From contig QJNS01000058.1 of assembly GCA_004154925.1 (NCBI GenBank), positions 62,001 to 126,000 on the forward strand: 64,000 nucleotides of DNA, given 5' to 3'. Positions 13,401-22,760 of the stretch are shown piece by piece (within the stretch, counting starts at the first letter, position 1; each line of letters starts with the position of its first letter). Source of the stretch: Monosporascus cannonballus (taxonomy: Eukaryota; Ascomycota; Sordariomycetes; Xylariales). Under the pieces are notes generated by a model. The model saw only the letters and a program-made list of their open reading frames with translations, was not told the DNA's origin and made no database searches. The translations under genes and the position numbers were made by a program.

Positions 13401-15880
13401 ATTTTTTAGGCTGTTATTTTTATTGTTTTAAATCGTTATTTAATTGCTTTAATTTCGCTTTAATGGTAATAATAATACGTTATATTTTTTAATGCCCGTT
13501 TTTTTTGTATTTTGTTCTTTTGGGTAGTAAAGTATTTATCGTATTTTTATATTTGCATTTATCGTTATTATCGATCGAATATTAAAATCTTAAATCTTTT
13601 TTTTATTTATTAATAAGGAATAAAGCGAACTTTATTTAGTTAGTTTTTCTATTAATTAAAATTCCGTACTAACATATCTATAGTAATTCTAAGATTATAT
13701 TGTAATTCCCGAATAAAACGATATCGAAATTAACTATTCAGTATTTTTTTTAATAAAAATCTCGAAATAATTAATTTCGAGTATAATCTTCCCGTTATCG
13801 TAAGCGAATTCCTAACTTTTGGCATTTATCGTTATATAAGGTTTTAACTTATATTTCCATAGCAATTTAAACTTATTAATTATATCCGGTATAATATAAT
13901 TTCCGCTTAAAGCTTTGCAATCTACCATTACAGTATACCAATACGTTATAATTCGTATATCTAAAGTAATAAGGTCGTTAACGTTTTTTATTATCGCGTT
14001 TAAAGCCTTTTTTAAAAGTTTTTTTAATTTTTTTAAATTTCGTTATTCTGCAGCTTTTTATAAATAACCTTTTTCTTTTAATTTTTATTCGAATTTATTA
14101 AGCCTTATTTATATTTCTGTATATAATGCGTTAAGCTATTATATTTATTATTATTATCGGTATATTATTTTTTCAAATTATATTAATTATTCTTAATTTC
14201 TTTACAATTTTTTTCCTATCGAATAAATTGTTTTTTTATGTTTACGACTGCATCCTATTATGCGTCATTCTGGCTGTCGTTTTAAAGATCTCCTATAAAT
14301 TAACGTATTTTTTTGATAACTTTTTTTCGTAAAGATCTATAACAAATACCAATTGAAAATAAAGATCCGTAATAATTTTCTGGTAATACTTTTTTACCGT
14401 ACGCTGGATTAACTTTTTTTCCGTTTAATGGTTATATTATTTATAATAACAAAAGGGGTTTTTCTATAGGCATTATTTTCCTTCAAACCAGTTTTTTATT
14501 TCCGCTAACTGCTAGATATTTTCTGGGGTTATGGTTTGAAGCTGTCGATATTATTGCTTATTATTTTTATTATACCCGGTACGGTTTGGAAAATCGAATC
14601 CTTTATAATATATACGGGTAATTCATATATGGATATATTATTTCCATTTTTCGTAATCGGGATATTTTTGTCGCCGACAGTATATGGCATATATTCTGCC
14701 GTATCGATTAGGTATTCCGGGATAAATTTTTTTTGTCCAATTCTGGTATTTGCGTAATTATCTTTATGAAGCTTTTTGCCGTATTCGTAATGCTTATTAA
14801 GCTAATTTTTTAATTTTTTATATTTTTCGTCAAATTTCTTATCGTAATAATCCATATTAAACTTTTTATTATAAACCTATTTTATATTTGGCTTAAATTA
14901 TGTTAATAATTTTGTTATTATTTTCTTAAATATTCTTAAATTATCCTTTCGGTATAAAGGTCCAGTTATTTTATCGTAGCTTTTTAAGCTTTTTATATTT
15001 ATAAGCCTTATATCCTATTTTGCCATAATTAAAATATTTAATTTGGCTTTAATCCTGTTTATAGGTAATACCGAATTCCATAAATCCTGGTACCGTTCCG
15101 TAAGAAATAAAGAATATATTTCGTTTTTTTCCCTTAATTAGATTTATTATATTCCTAACGTAAAATATATTAATTTTTTTTATTTTTTAAAGTATTAGTT
15201 ATTAATTTTAATTATTTTTATAATATACCGGTTTAAAGTAATTAATCGTTTAATTTAAATAATTTTATTTTTTATATTATCTTTTAATCTTTTGTAAAAT
15301 ATGTCGATAAAAATATCGGTTTTGTTATTTCCTTATCCAGCCTTAAATGCAAAATTTTTAAAAGTTACGGCGTATTTGATTATAAATTCTTTTTGTCGGA
15401 ATTATAAGAATTATTAAGCCGTTAATCGTTTTTTATCCGGATTACCGAAATTATCGCGTATTTTGTTTTCGAAATTAATATAAGTTAAAAAAATTTCTTT
15501 AATAAAATTATTTTTATTTATTTTTTTTATTTTTAAAAAATATCTTATAATAAGCTTAAATTAATTAACCGTATTTCCTATTAAGTATATTTTTATTGCT
15601 AAAACTATATCCGCTAAATTATTAAGGTTTAAAAAACGAAAGTAAATTCGTGCCTAAATTAAGAAAATTTGAAAGTTACTTTTTTTATCGTAAGGTTTTA
15701 GTTTTTTAGGCTTTATACGGGTAAAAAAAAGTTAAGTAAATAGCGTAACCCTAAATTGTCGGATTTTTTTCTCCAGCTCTCGAATTTAAGCCTAAAGCTA
15801 TTAAATAAAGGTTTTTTAAATATTGGTCGATATTTTAACAATATTAAGTATTACTTAAAGTTTAATAATATTATTAAATA
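10500..15880 (-). pseudogene. Degraded gag-pol of element A
   Basis: Read on the - strand, Gag ends in a zinc knuckle Y-F-N-Y-G-K-I-G-Y-K-A-Y-K-Y in which the three cysteines and the histidine are tyrosines. The protease active site D-C-K-A is at 13911-13922; the relative in B and the layout imply D-C-G-A before decay. The reverse-transcriptase catalytic motif reads Y-L-N-D (12805-12816), so one of two essential aspartates is lost. Near 10640-10720 a frame reads Y-L-I-K-W-K, the start of a chromodomain. Frames change repeatedly and stops are frequent. The short + strand frame at 14536-14757 is the antisense shadow of the Gag-protease junction. Confidence 0.75.
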
Positions 15881-15893
15881 AAAACTTATAACG

Positions 15894-16291
15894 TATAACG
15901 GCTAAACGGTTTAACTAATTATTAAACCTTAAGTCGATAAATTTATATTAATAAAAATATCGTAAAAATCTAAATAATAAATATAATAATATATTATATT
16001 TCTTAATACCGGAAATATTTTATTACAAATAATTAATATTAATAAATATTATAAGTTAAAGTTTATTTAAATTATGCAATTAATAAGCGTATATTTTTTT
16101 TTCTTTTAGCTAAATTACTACCAATAAATTGGTAATTCGGCTTATTTGCTTATCATTAGTAAGTTAGTAATCCGGCTTACTGGCTTACCACCAGTGAGTT
16201 GGTGATTTATTACGTGACCTGATCCACATAGTTTTCTTGGCCTTTTCCGTTGCGACCGTTCCTGGAGGCCGTGGCTTGTCAGGTCGTAACA
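15894..16291 (-). repeat. Element A 5' LTR (sense is minus)
   Basis: 398 bp, start tataacggct, end gtcgtaaca, followed by the target duplication agtta (16292-16296). It is less decayed at its right end than the partner LTR (for example gtggcttgtcagg against gtagcttattagg). It holds three 35-bp units at about 16110-16215. Confidence 0.85.
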
Positions 16292-16448
16292 AGTTAAAAG
16301 TAACCGTTTTTTATTATGGAAAAAGTACATAAATCTTCTTACCGAATATATTTTTGATTTATATTTCGTCTTATTATTATTTGCAAATTAAGATCTCATT
16401 TCGGATATTGCTTATATCTCTAGGTGGATGCATAACAGGTCCGTTATA
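16292..16448 (+). repeat. Element F 3' LTR, right part
   Basis: It continues the LTR broken at 9591 and matches 3111-3266. It begins with the duplicated agtta and ends gttata, followed by ggttg, the probable right copy of F's target duplication. Confidence 0.65.
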
Positions 16449-16675
16449 GGTTGCGTATTTTCTAAACCTTAATTTAATTATATTAACTGCAATTCTTCTC
16501 TAAAAAATTAAAAAACTTTATACGTATATTAACTTATATTCGACGCGCATATCATATTATAAATTTGTAAAACTTAATTTGGATATGTAAAAATATTTAT
16601 TTAAATTAATTCTTTTTTAAAACAAATTAATAATTTAAGTGGCGATATTAAAACGAACCCATTTTTCGCACAACT
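16449..16675. other. AT-rich flank between element F and the gene island
   Basis: AT-rich, no gene seen. The base composition rises from about 16640 onward, which marks the border of the island. Confidence 0.5.
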
Positions 16676-16681
16676 CCAACT

Positions 16682-16910
16682 CAGCCCTCGCTAGCTCGTT
16701 ACGAGGATACGGCTTTTAATTGGTTTAAAAAAAGAGTACATTAGTGCATCGAAACGAGCTAGAGAGGCCTGAGCCAGCTGAGATAAAATAAGCCTTGCTC
16801 GTTCGTGACGGGGATATAGCTTTTGGTTGCTTGAAAGATAAAGAGTATATTAGTACATTTAAAAAGGAGCGGAGAATGAGCTAAGGAGGCCGGAGCTAGC
16901 TGAGGTAACG
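16682..16910. repeat. Imperfect tandem pair of about 100-bp fold-back units at the island border
   Basis: Two related units follow each other (about 16691-16783 and 16796-16907). Both run gctcgtt..gacg/gagg..ggatat/ac..gcttttaattgg or gcttttggttgc..aagagtacattagt or aagagtatattagt..gagcta..aggcc..gagc..agctgag. Each also has inverted ends (ctagctcgtt at the start of unit 1 against aacgagctag at its end). It may be a small non-autonomous element or a decayed terminal repeat; I could not find a target duplication. Confidence 0.55.
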
Positions 16911-17380
16911 TATTTTGGCGTAAGAATGGAATTATATTATTTTAGATTCCACGTACTCCTGCTTACGATCATTCACCTGTCTCCTTACGGCAATACAAAG
17001 GTTCATGCATTGGAACGACACAGGGAGCACGTTGGGCGAATAGCAAATCCTGCATCCGATTGCTTTTATGGACCTCATGTGGCATTCCTGACATCTCGAC
17101 CTCGTTGTGCCCCCTGTCTCATAGCCGCCGCAGCTGGTCGTCCATGCCATGATAAGATGAGCTTCGGGTGGCAATGATGAGGCTGCACCTCCACCGCAAA
17201 GTAGCTGCGGATTTGATGTCATCTGGCGTAGAAAGGACACTGGGGGATATCCATCCCCTTCTCTGAACGAGAGCAATACACAAAGCGTCATAGAAAGCCG
17301 ATATTGATCACGTTACTCTGACATCCCTATCAAAGGATATTTGGTTAGAACGAGGCATTGCATCCGGAGGGAGTTCCAGA
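16911..17380. other. Upstream region of the P450 relic, no convincing gene
   Basis: Overlapping open frames on both strands (for example 16932-17291 on -) show no recognisable domain, and none has a feature that would favour it over the others. The stretch may include the former promoter of the P450 relic. Confidence 0.4.
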
Positions 17381-18671
17381 ATGGTTTCGCCCGACCTAAA
17401 CCTTCCGGGCGGCAGCCACTGGTTGCTGGCGTTGGCAGCCGCGGTCACGTATTTCCTAACCGCATCCTTCTCTCCTGGTACCGGCTGCGCCACGTCCCGG
17501 GGCGCTTCCTCACCTCCATCTCCTACCCGAGGCTGGCGCGCGTGGCCGAGGGCGGGGGACAGTTCTGGGTGTACCGCGACATGTGCGGCAGTCACGGCCC
17601 GCTAATCCGCGTGGGCCCGAACGAACTCGTATCGGGCAAGCCGACGGGGCATGACGCATCGCAACAGATGTAAAACCCGACAAGCATGAATACTGATCTT
17701 CGACAGGGTAGCTGAAGAAGTCGTGCTAAGCGGCTCAGTCCCGACGCGAAGCGGGAAAGGACATGCCGGCAAGTCCTAAAGCTGCCGCAGTGTAGCCAAG
17801 CGCTGATGGCCATCAGGGCGCATTCGTTAACCAGGGTCTCAGCTGACGAGCATATGCAACAGAGGCTCTCTTCATGATTATTGCCAGGTTCGAGAACACC
17901 TCCTCGGTGATCTGCTCAACGATGCTCTACTTGACGGCCTCGCCATTGGAGTGTACTAGAGGCTTAAAAAGGAGATCATGCGAGTAGTCCGGGATAGCAC
18001 GGCGTTAGTCCAATCACATTCGAGGACGCAAAGAAGATCCCTTATTTACAGGTAAGAAGGCCGTGGTTTGGTTGGCGTCTCTGTGGCAGAGCAGGGGACG
18101 TTACCGCACCCGCCCGTGCTCGTCACGCTATTTGACAGCGTTGGGGTAAGCAGTGATGTACGAGGGTATTCGCATGCGGCCTCCAACTCCAGGGCTGTAC
18201 TCGAAATCAATCTCTCCCGAAGGCGACGTGATACGCGGGAAGTTTCATCCCTGGTGGGACCTCGATCGGGATGAACACGAGGTCCCTGGTTCTCTCGGGG
18301 GCGCTATTCGGCGCGGACGCCGACGTCTTCCATCCGGGCGCTTCCTCGCGGTAAGGCGTCGCGACACGGGCCGAGATGGAGCGCGATGTGGAGCTAGTCT
18401 TCGACAACGAGCGGTGGATTTGCGCCGGCAAGCCGGTGGTGTTCATGGAGCTTAACAAGGTCTCTTTTGAGGTGAGTTGTGGCGGTCGATCAGAGAAACC
18501 GGAAGCAAAGCCGGGAATGTGGCTGACAGCGAGTGCTCTCTTTGACAGCTGATGCGAGTGTTCGGTTTCCGACTCGTGAATCCGATGAAACCTTGGGAAT
18601 CTCGGAGCTATAGCCAGTTTATTGACGAGAATATGTGGATTCGGATGGCGGCGTCTACGGAGACTTGGTGA
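17381..18671 (+). pseudogene. Cytochrome P450 pseudogene (pisatin demethylase/benzoate hydroxylase-like)
   Basis: The N-terminus starts at ATG 17381 with a hydrophobic anchor (HWLLALAAAVTYFLTAS). Around 17470 the frame shifts and continues S-W-Y-R-L-R-H-V-P-G and F-W-V-Y-R-D-M-C, typical of the start of fungal class II P450s. About half of the middle is missing. The I-helix relic reads A-R-F-E-N-T-S-S (about 17880-17915). The line continues to F-E-D-A-K-K-I-P-Y-L-Q, then an intron beginning 18052. The K-helix ExxR is E-G-I-R at about 18159. A 1-nt insertion near 18246 and a 1-nt loss in the PERF region near 18335 break the frame again. The heme loop at 18400-18432 reads FDNERWICAGK, with the cysteine kept and a usual glycine replaced by Glu. 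A second intron, 18472-18548 (GTGAGT..CAG), still fits the frame. The decay is by indels, not by RIP. Confidence 0.85.
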
Positions 18672-19060
18672 GTACTCTCAAGGTAATGTCGAGGATGTGA
18701 ATTTTTGAGCTGAGTAGGGAGTCGCCCCGAGTGAGGCAGACTAATCACTTGGAGTTGGATCTATCCGAGTTCCAGAAGCAGTGCCGTAGCTCGCCCGGAT
18801 TTGGCTATAGCACCAAGCAACTACACTGGCACTAAGACATCGACCACTACGTTCGAACTCCCACAGGTCCCTTTACTCTAGATCTCCAGCAGAATCCACA
18901 AGGAAGTTATTAAAAGGGATAAGAGATTCTCCAGGTTATAGCCACCACGGCCAATGTCAAACCCACATGCTATTACTTTCTTTAGTACCTCTATCGACCA
19001 ACCATCGCTTGATTGTATTTCCTCTATGCTCTATTTACTCAATCTTACCAATATCTGTGT
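18672..19060. other. Intergenic stretch without recognisable feature
   Basis: Normal base composition, several short overlapping frames, nothing recognised. It lies between the 3' ends of the P450 relic and the convergent Cys-rich gene. Confidence 0.45.
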
Positions 19061-19581
19061 TCACAACACAGCTGATCGACATCGGCTCGTGTTCATCCAC
19101 TGGAGTATATCTGCGACATGCTCAGCTCTCCGCATTCTCTTCCCTGTCGGTCCTGTGTCTGCTTTTGCCCCGCCACACTCCAGCCCCCCTGGGCCCAGTC
19201 CCATCCGACGGAAGGAGGCGCGGACTCACCTATTCCATCACCCTCACCCACGTCGAGACCCCCAAAAGCCGGAGCCCTCCCCTTGACGCCCACCGCACCG
19301 TCCACCTCCATCGGGGCGGGAAGCGCGGCCTCGGGCAGCTCCCACGTCCCGAGGGGCAGGTTCAGGCAGGTGCGGCAGTTCCAGAGGTTGGCGCCGTAGT
19401 CGTAGTGGCCGTGGGCGAGGCGGTGCGGGTGCCCGCCGGCCTCACACCAGTGCCAGGGGGGGTCGCCGAGGCGCTCGCGGGCGCACCACAGGCACTCGTG
19501 GCGGGCGGCGACGCTCTCGAGGCGCGCCGCGAAGGGGAACAGGCACCGCGCGCACCGGAAGGACTCGAGCGTGGCTGGCAT
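19061..19581 (-). CDS. Small Cys/His-rich putative zinc-binding protein, unknown function
   Basis: I choose ATG 19581 because the frame upstream of it begins only with GTG at 19620; an upstream exon ending at cag (about 19619) is possible. From 19581 the protein has CxxC pairs at residues 10/13, 30/33 and 69/72. Between them lies a region with W-H-W-C, C46 and several histidines (51-59). This is the pattern of a zinc ribbon or treble-clef fold, but no family is recognised. A consensus donor (GTGAGT) at 19229 and an acceptor cgcag ending at 19111 suggest a 119-bp intron; with it the model has 133 residues (exons 19230-19581 and 19061-19110). Without splicing the frame ends at 19093. The middle is GC-rich with high third-position GC, as in the dioxygenase next door. 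The start, the intron and the reality of the gene are all uncertain. Confidence 0.45.
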
Positions 19582-20285
19582 CTCGGGGACGAGGCCTTCG
19601 GCGACGATGTTGTTGGACACTGCTTGTTTGGTCGTGTATGATGGCCGTGGTGGTCCGTGTCTTACGGTTGTATGGGGGTGGTTTCTTCGCTTGGGTTGGA
19701 ATGACGGACTGTGACGATGGGTGATTCAGGTCTGTAGTTCCAAGCATGATAACATGTCGAGGAGGCGGCTGATATCAACTTCTATATAGAGACTGCTCTA
19801 ACGGTGGAAGGAGCCGTTCACGAGTGTTCTACAACACAATGGTATTGTTCGTTTAGACAATCGACTGGTCTGATAGATGGAAGAGAAAACAAAGTCATCC
19901 TTTGACCGCCGTAAAGTAAATCCTTAACGAAGTAACTTATTGTCGACTGTACCTGGGAGTGGCACTAGTAGTGAGCTACATATTCTAAACAATAGACCAT
20001 GGTCGACGAGAAGCACAGACAAAGAGCTTTGCACATTTACAGGTAACAAAGGAAAAATGGGACTCAGATATCACCGAAGTATCTAAAACTAGGAAGCGGG
20101 CTGGTAGTCTTCTTGAATTCTAAATCGATGCTTGATGGGTCAGGTGGTTGCTAGTTCGCTGAGAACTATACTCATTTTCTCCCCAGCGTATCAGCTCACC
20201 ACATCTCACTTCCTATCCCTCTATCCTCACCAGCTCACCCTCCGCCACCTCTCTTCCCACCCCTTCTGACGTCACATGCCCAAAC
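19582..20285. other. Intergenic stretch upstream of the Cys-rich gene
   Basis: It holds the likely upstream region of the Cys-rich gene and the 3' region of the dioxygenase gene. A T/C-rich stretch at about 20170-20260 lies beyond the dioxygenase stop codon. No gene or RNA recognised. Confidence 0.4.
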
Positions 20286-21505
20286 TCAATCCAACTCCGG
20301 CACGGGCAGATGATCCACGAGCCTCATGTTGAGCCCCAGTTTCCGCAGGGCCTCGACGGCGTTACGATCGCGCAGCTCGGCCGTCTCGGCCTCGCTCACG
20401 AGCACGAAGTCGTGTCGCAGCAGCCAGGTACCCTCGGCGACGCCGTATTCGGCGGCCGTCGACGCGTCGACCCGCCCCAGGTCCACGATCAGGCTCGCCT
20501 TGACGCCGAACACGGCGTCGGTCGTCTCGTAAGGGTCGCCGCGCATGTATAGGGACCTGTTTTCGGCGGCGGCCGGGGTGCGTGTGGTTAGCTTGATTTA
20601 TGGTCGTTGAGGAACGGGGGAGCTGACGAAGGGGGCGGACGGGGGACTTACGTGATCAGCCGGTCCCAGCCCTCCTTCTCGAACATGAAGTGCAGGTGGG
20701 CGGGCCTCCAGCAGTGCCTCCCGAGCTTTTCGAGGAGCTTGCCGACGGGGCCGTCGTGGGGGATGGGGTAGCTGACGGGGCGGATGCCCCTGAACCAGAA
20801 GCGGCCGTCCTCGCCCGAGATCATGACGCAGCGCTCGCTGGGCTCCGAGCGCCCGGCGTGCTGCACGTCGTAGTGGCCGCTGCTGTCCGTCTCCCAGATG
20901 TCTACTTTCACGCCGGGCACGGGGTTTCCGCGCGCGTCCCGCACGCTGCACACGCAGAGCAGCGCCTCGCCTGCCGGGTCGCACGACATGCTGGAACCGT
21001 GCGCCAGCGTCGGCGCGTCGTGCGTGTGGAAGGGACCCAGAACCGAGCCCTCGGTCGACCCCGCCGGCTTCGGGTGGTTGATGCTGTCGACGAGGAGTGA
21101 GAGGCCCAGGATGTCGGAGAGGAGGATGAATTCCTGTTTGGTTTTTTCAAACCGAACCATGATGAGCCTTACTGCACACCTGGGGTTCACACGCCGAGGA
21201 CAGCTACGGGCGATGCATATACGCATACGGCCCGGTAGTAGTTGGTATTACTCTCCACTTACATGCCGCACGTCGCTGCTGATCTGGCCGCAGGCGACGA
21301 GGAAGTTGAGCGCCGCCATCCACTCGTCGGTACTGATGCGCGTCTCGCGCGCGAAGTCGTGCAGGTGTGTCACGAGCCGCTCCATGAGGTAGCGGAGCCG
21401 TGGGTCGTCGCATTGCGTGTTGATGCGGTTCGTGTTCGGCGTGATGTTGTCGATGGTCAGGTCCAGGAGCGGGGGCCCGCTGCTCGCTTTGCTGGGTGCT
21501 GCCAT
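20286..21505 (-). CDS. Intradiol ring-cleavage dioxygenase (catechol/hydroxyquinol 1,2-dioxygenase family)
   Basis: The enzyme family opens catechol-type rings between the two hydroxyls with non-heme Fe(III), in cytosolic aromatic-compound breakdown. The gene model has three exons: 21505-21263, 21133-20652 and 20556-20286. Its introns are 129 bp (GTAAGT..CAG) and 95 bp (GTAAGT..CAG), and the frame is continuous for 331 residues, a usual length. The first in-frame ATG is at 21505. Residues 1-105 carry the helical N-terminal dioxygenase domain; LGPFHTHDAP is at 113-122. The four iron ligands are all present: Y169 (GHYDV), Y203 (SYPIPHDGP), H227 and H229 (RPAHLHFMF). YPIPHDGPVG is typical of the hydroxyquinol/catechol group rather than protocatechuate dioxygenase; the exact substrate is an inference. 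It lies near a P450 relic and appears functional. Confidence 0.93.
20557..20651 (-). other. Intron 2 of the dioxygenase gene
   Basis: 95 bp. Donor GTAAGT follows codons L-I-T (phase 2) and acceptor aaacag precedes the S-L-Y-M-R-G-D-P-Y segment, which is conserved in the family. Confidence 0.9.
21134..21262 (-). other. Intron 1 of the dioxygenase gene
   Basis: 129 bp. Donor GTAAGT after D-V-R-H and acceptor aaacag before E-F-I-L-L-S-D restore the family sequence in phase 0. Confidence 0.9.
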
Positions 21506-22760
21506 CGCGACTCGCGACTGGAGGATGATGATGATGATTGATGTTTCACAGCATATACTATGGGATGAGACGAGATATTCACGGCGATGGACGGAGATTG
21601 GAAGAGACACAGGTAGGTATATGAAGGAGCGGGTGGAAGACAGCTAGTTACCTAGCTACGTACTTTCTTTGCACTTGAGCTCGAAGCAGATGATATGTGT
21701 TGATAGACATATAAGTAAAGAGAGAACCATATAAGAGATGCCGGAGCCCTGGCCAATTGGAACTTATGTAATTCTCAGTCATCCCGACCATCACCAATTG
21801 AGTCCCCATCCGGCAGTTGGAGGAGGAGCTCTGCTGGCCGTTTGGTTATAACATGAGATCGGCCCGGGTGAAGTTTTCGCCTGGGAAGGAGAAGCAGTGA
21901 ACGGGTTCCTCTCGACCTTCCGTAGACCGGCCCACCTTTGACTTGTCGAGAAATCCATTCATCTTGTCACATATCTGCCCTTGGCTTGTACAGAAAACTC
22001 AAAGACTAAAGCAATACATATTCATTTGAAAGGAGCTCAGGAGGGGCAGAGGGGAAGCTGTCGATCAGGGGTTGCGGGCTGTTGAGTGCGGGGTTGTCAG
22101 TAGCATCTCTGATAATTGCATAACTTCTTTATCCCGGCTTCTACATTGCATTTACCGGGGCTCTGGAAGGAAGACACAGATTTCACCAGATGAAATGCAC
22201 TACTATGTCGAGTGATCTAGGAAAAGCATCACTAGGACACCTTATCACGAGACAAAAGACACTGAAAGCGGATGACGAACGCCGTGGACTTAGAGTATGT
22301 AATTATGTACCTAAGTATCCCAGAAACAAACTAAGAGCAGAGACCGTCATGAATATCGGCCAGTCTCTGCACACACCCAAATCAAGACCAACCCGCCCTG
22401 AAAAAATAAACTCAGGAAATGAAAATTTTGGTAATCCTTCGATCCCCTCTCCCTGCCTCTTCATTCCTTCCCCGTCAGCTCGCTCGTTTCGCTGGCTCCG
22501 CTGACTCTCAGATCAGAAGCGCACGTATCTATCTCCCTTGGGACTCTTTTATCAAAATAGCTCAGAAGCTGCGTCCGGCATCAACAGCAGCTTCAAGTGG
22601 TATCTGCAAAGCATTCGTTTCGTGTCCAGTCGTAACGGTCGTATGTGTGCATGCATGTGGCTGTAAACTGCCCGCCCGTATAAGGGCGCGGCTAAAATCC
22701 AACGCTTGTGCGTATACGCCTATGCCAAAAATTCGTCAGGCCGCCAAGTCGATAGGCACC
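21506..22760. other. Intergenic region between the dioxygenase and the 919-residue protein gene
   Basis: Upstream region of the dioxygenase and downstream region of the large gene, both on -. A run of cat/atg triplets (about 21523-21543) lies in the presumed 5' UTR of the dioxygenase. Short frames exist, but none has a recognisable domain. Confidence 0.45.

Larger units (their letters stand above)
9592..16291 (-). mobile_element. Element A: chromodomain Ty3/Gypsy retrotransposon (RIP-degraded), nested in an LTR of F
   Basis: The element has 399- and 398-bp LTRs (9592-9990 and 15894-16291) and a perfect 5-bp target duplication agtta (9587-9591 and 16292-16296). Read on the - strand the order is Gag zinc knuckle (about 15000-15040), aspartic protease (13911-13922), reverse transcriptase (Y-L-N-D at 12805-12816), chromodomain-like segment (about 10640-10720), then polypurine tract and 3' LTR. 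RT before the C-terminal integrase region marks it as Ty3/Gypsy rather than Copia. All frames are broken by transitions, so it cannot move by itself. It is younger than F, into which it inserted. Confidence 0.85.
2836..16448 (+). mobile_element. Element F: RIP-degraded Ty3/Gypsy-like LTR retrotransposon, interrupted by element A
   Basis: Two direct repeats of about 430 bp (2836-3266, and 9311-9591 continued at 16297-16448) enclose about 6 kb. Without the nested element A the unit is about 6.9 kb, a usual size for fungal LTR retrotransposons. A purine-rich tract (about 9297-9309) lies directly before the right LTR, which places the sense strand on +. Inside, a retroviral-type zinc knuckle with degraded cysteines (4362-4403) precedes a reverse-transcriptase stretch (about 6160-6310). 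The five bases before it (gatta, 2831-2835) and after it (ggttg, 16449-16453) are identical apart from two G-to-A changes, so they are probably an eroded target duplication. The integrase and the exact domain borders were not resolved. Confidence 0.6.

Noticed and set aside
14536..14757. Open frame on + that looks like a membrane protein
   Set aside because: It lies antisense to the Gag-protease junction of element A and has a matching shadow at 43029-43322 in C. The hydrophobic look comes from A/T-rich codons.
16932..17291. 119-codon - strand frame with several cysteines
   Set aside because: A + strand frame of similar length overlaps it, the cysteines show no spacing pattern, and no domain is recognised.
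20598..20984. Arg-rich frames overlapping the dioxygenase exons on both strands
   Set aside because: Other-frame translations of GC-rich exon sequence; the dioxygenase frame carries all family motifs.
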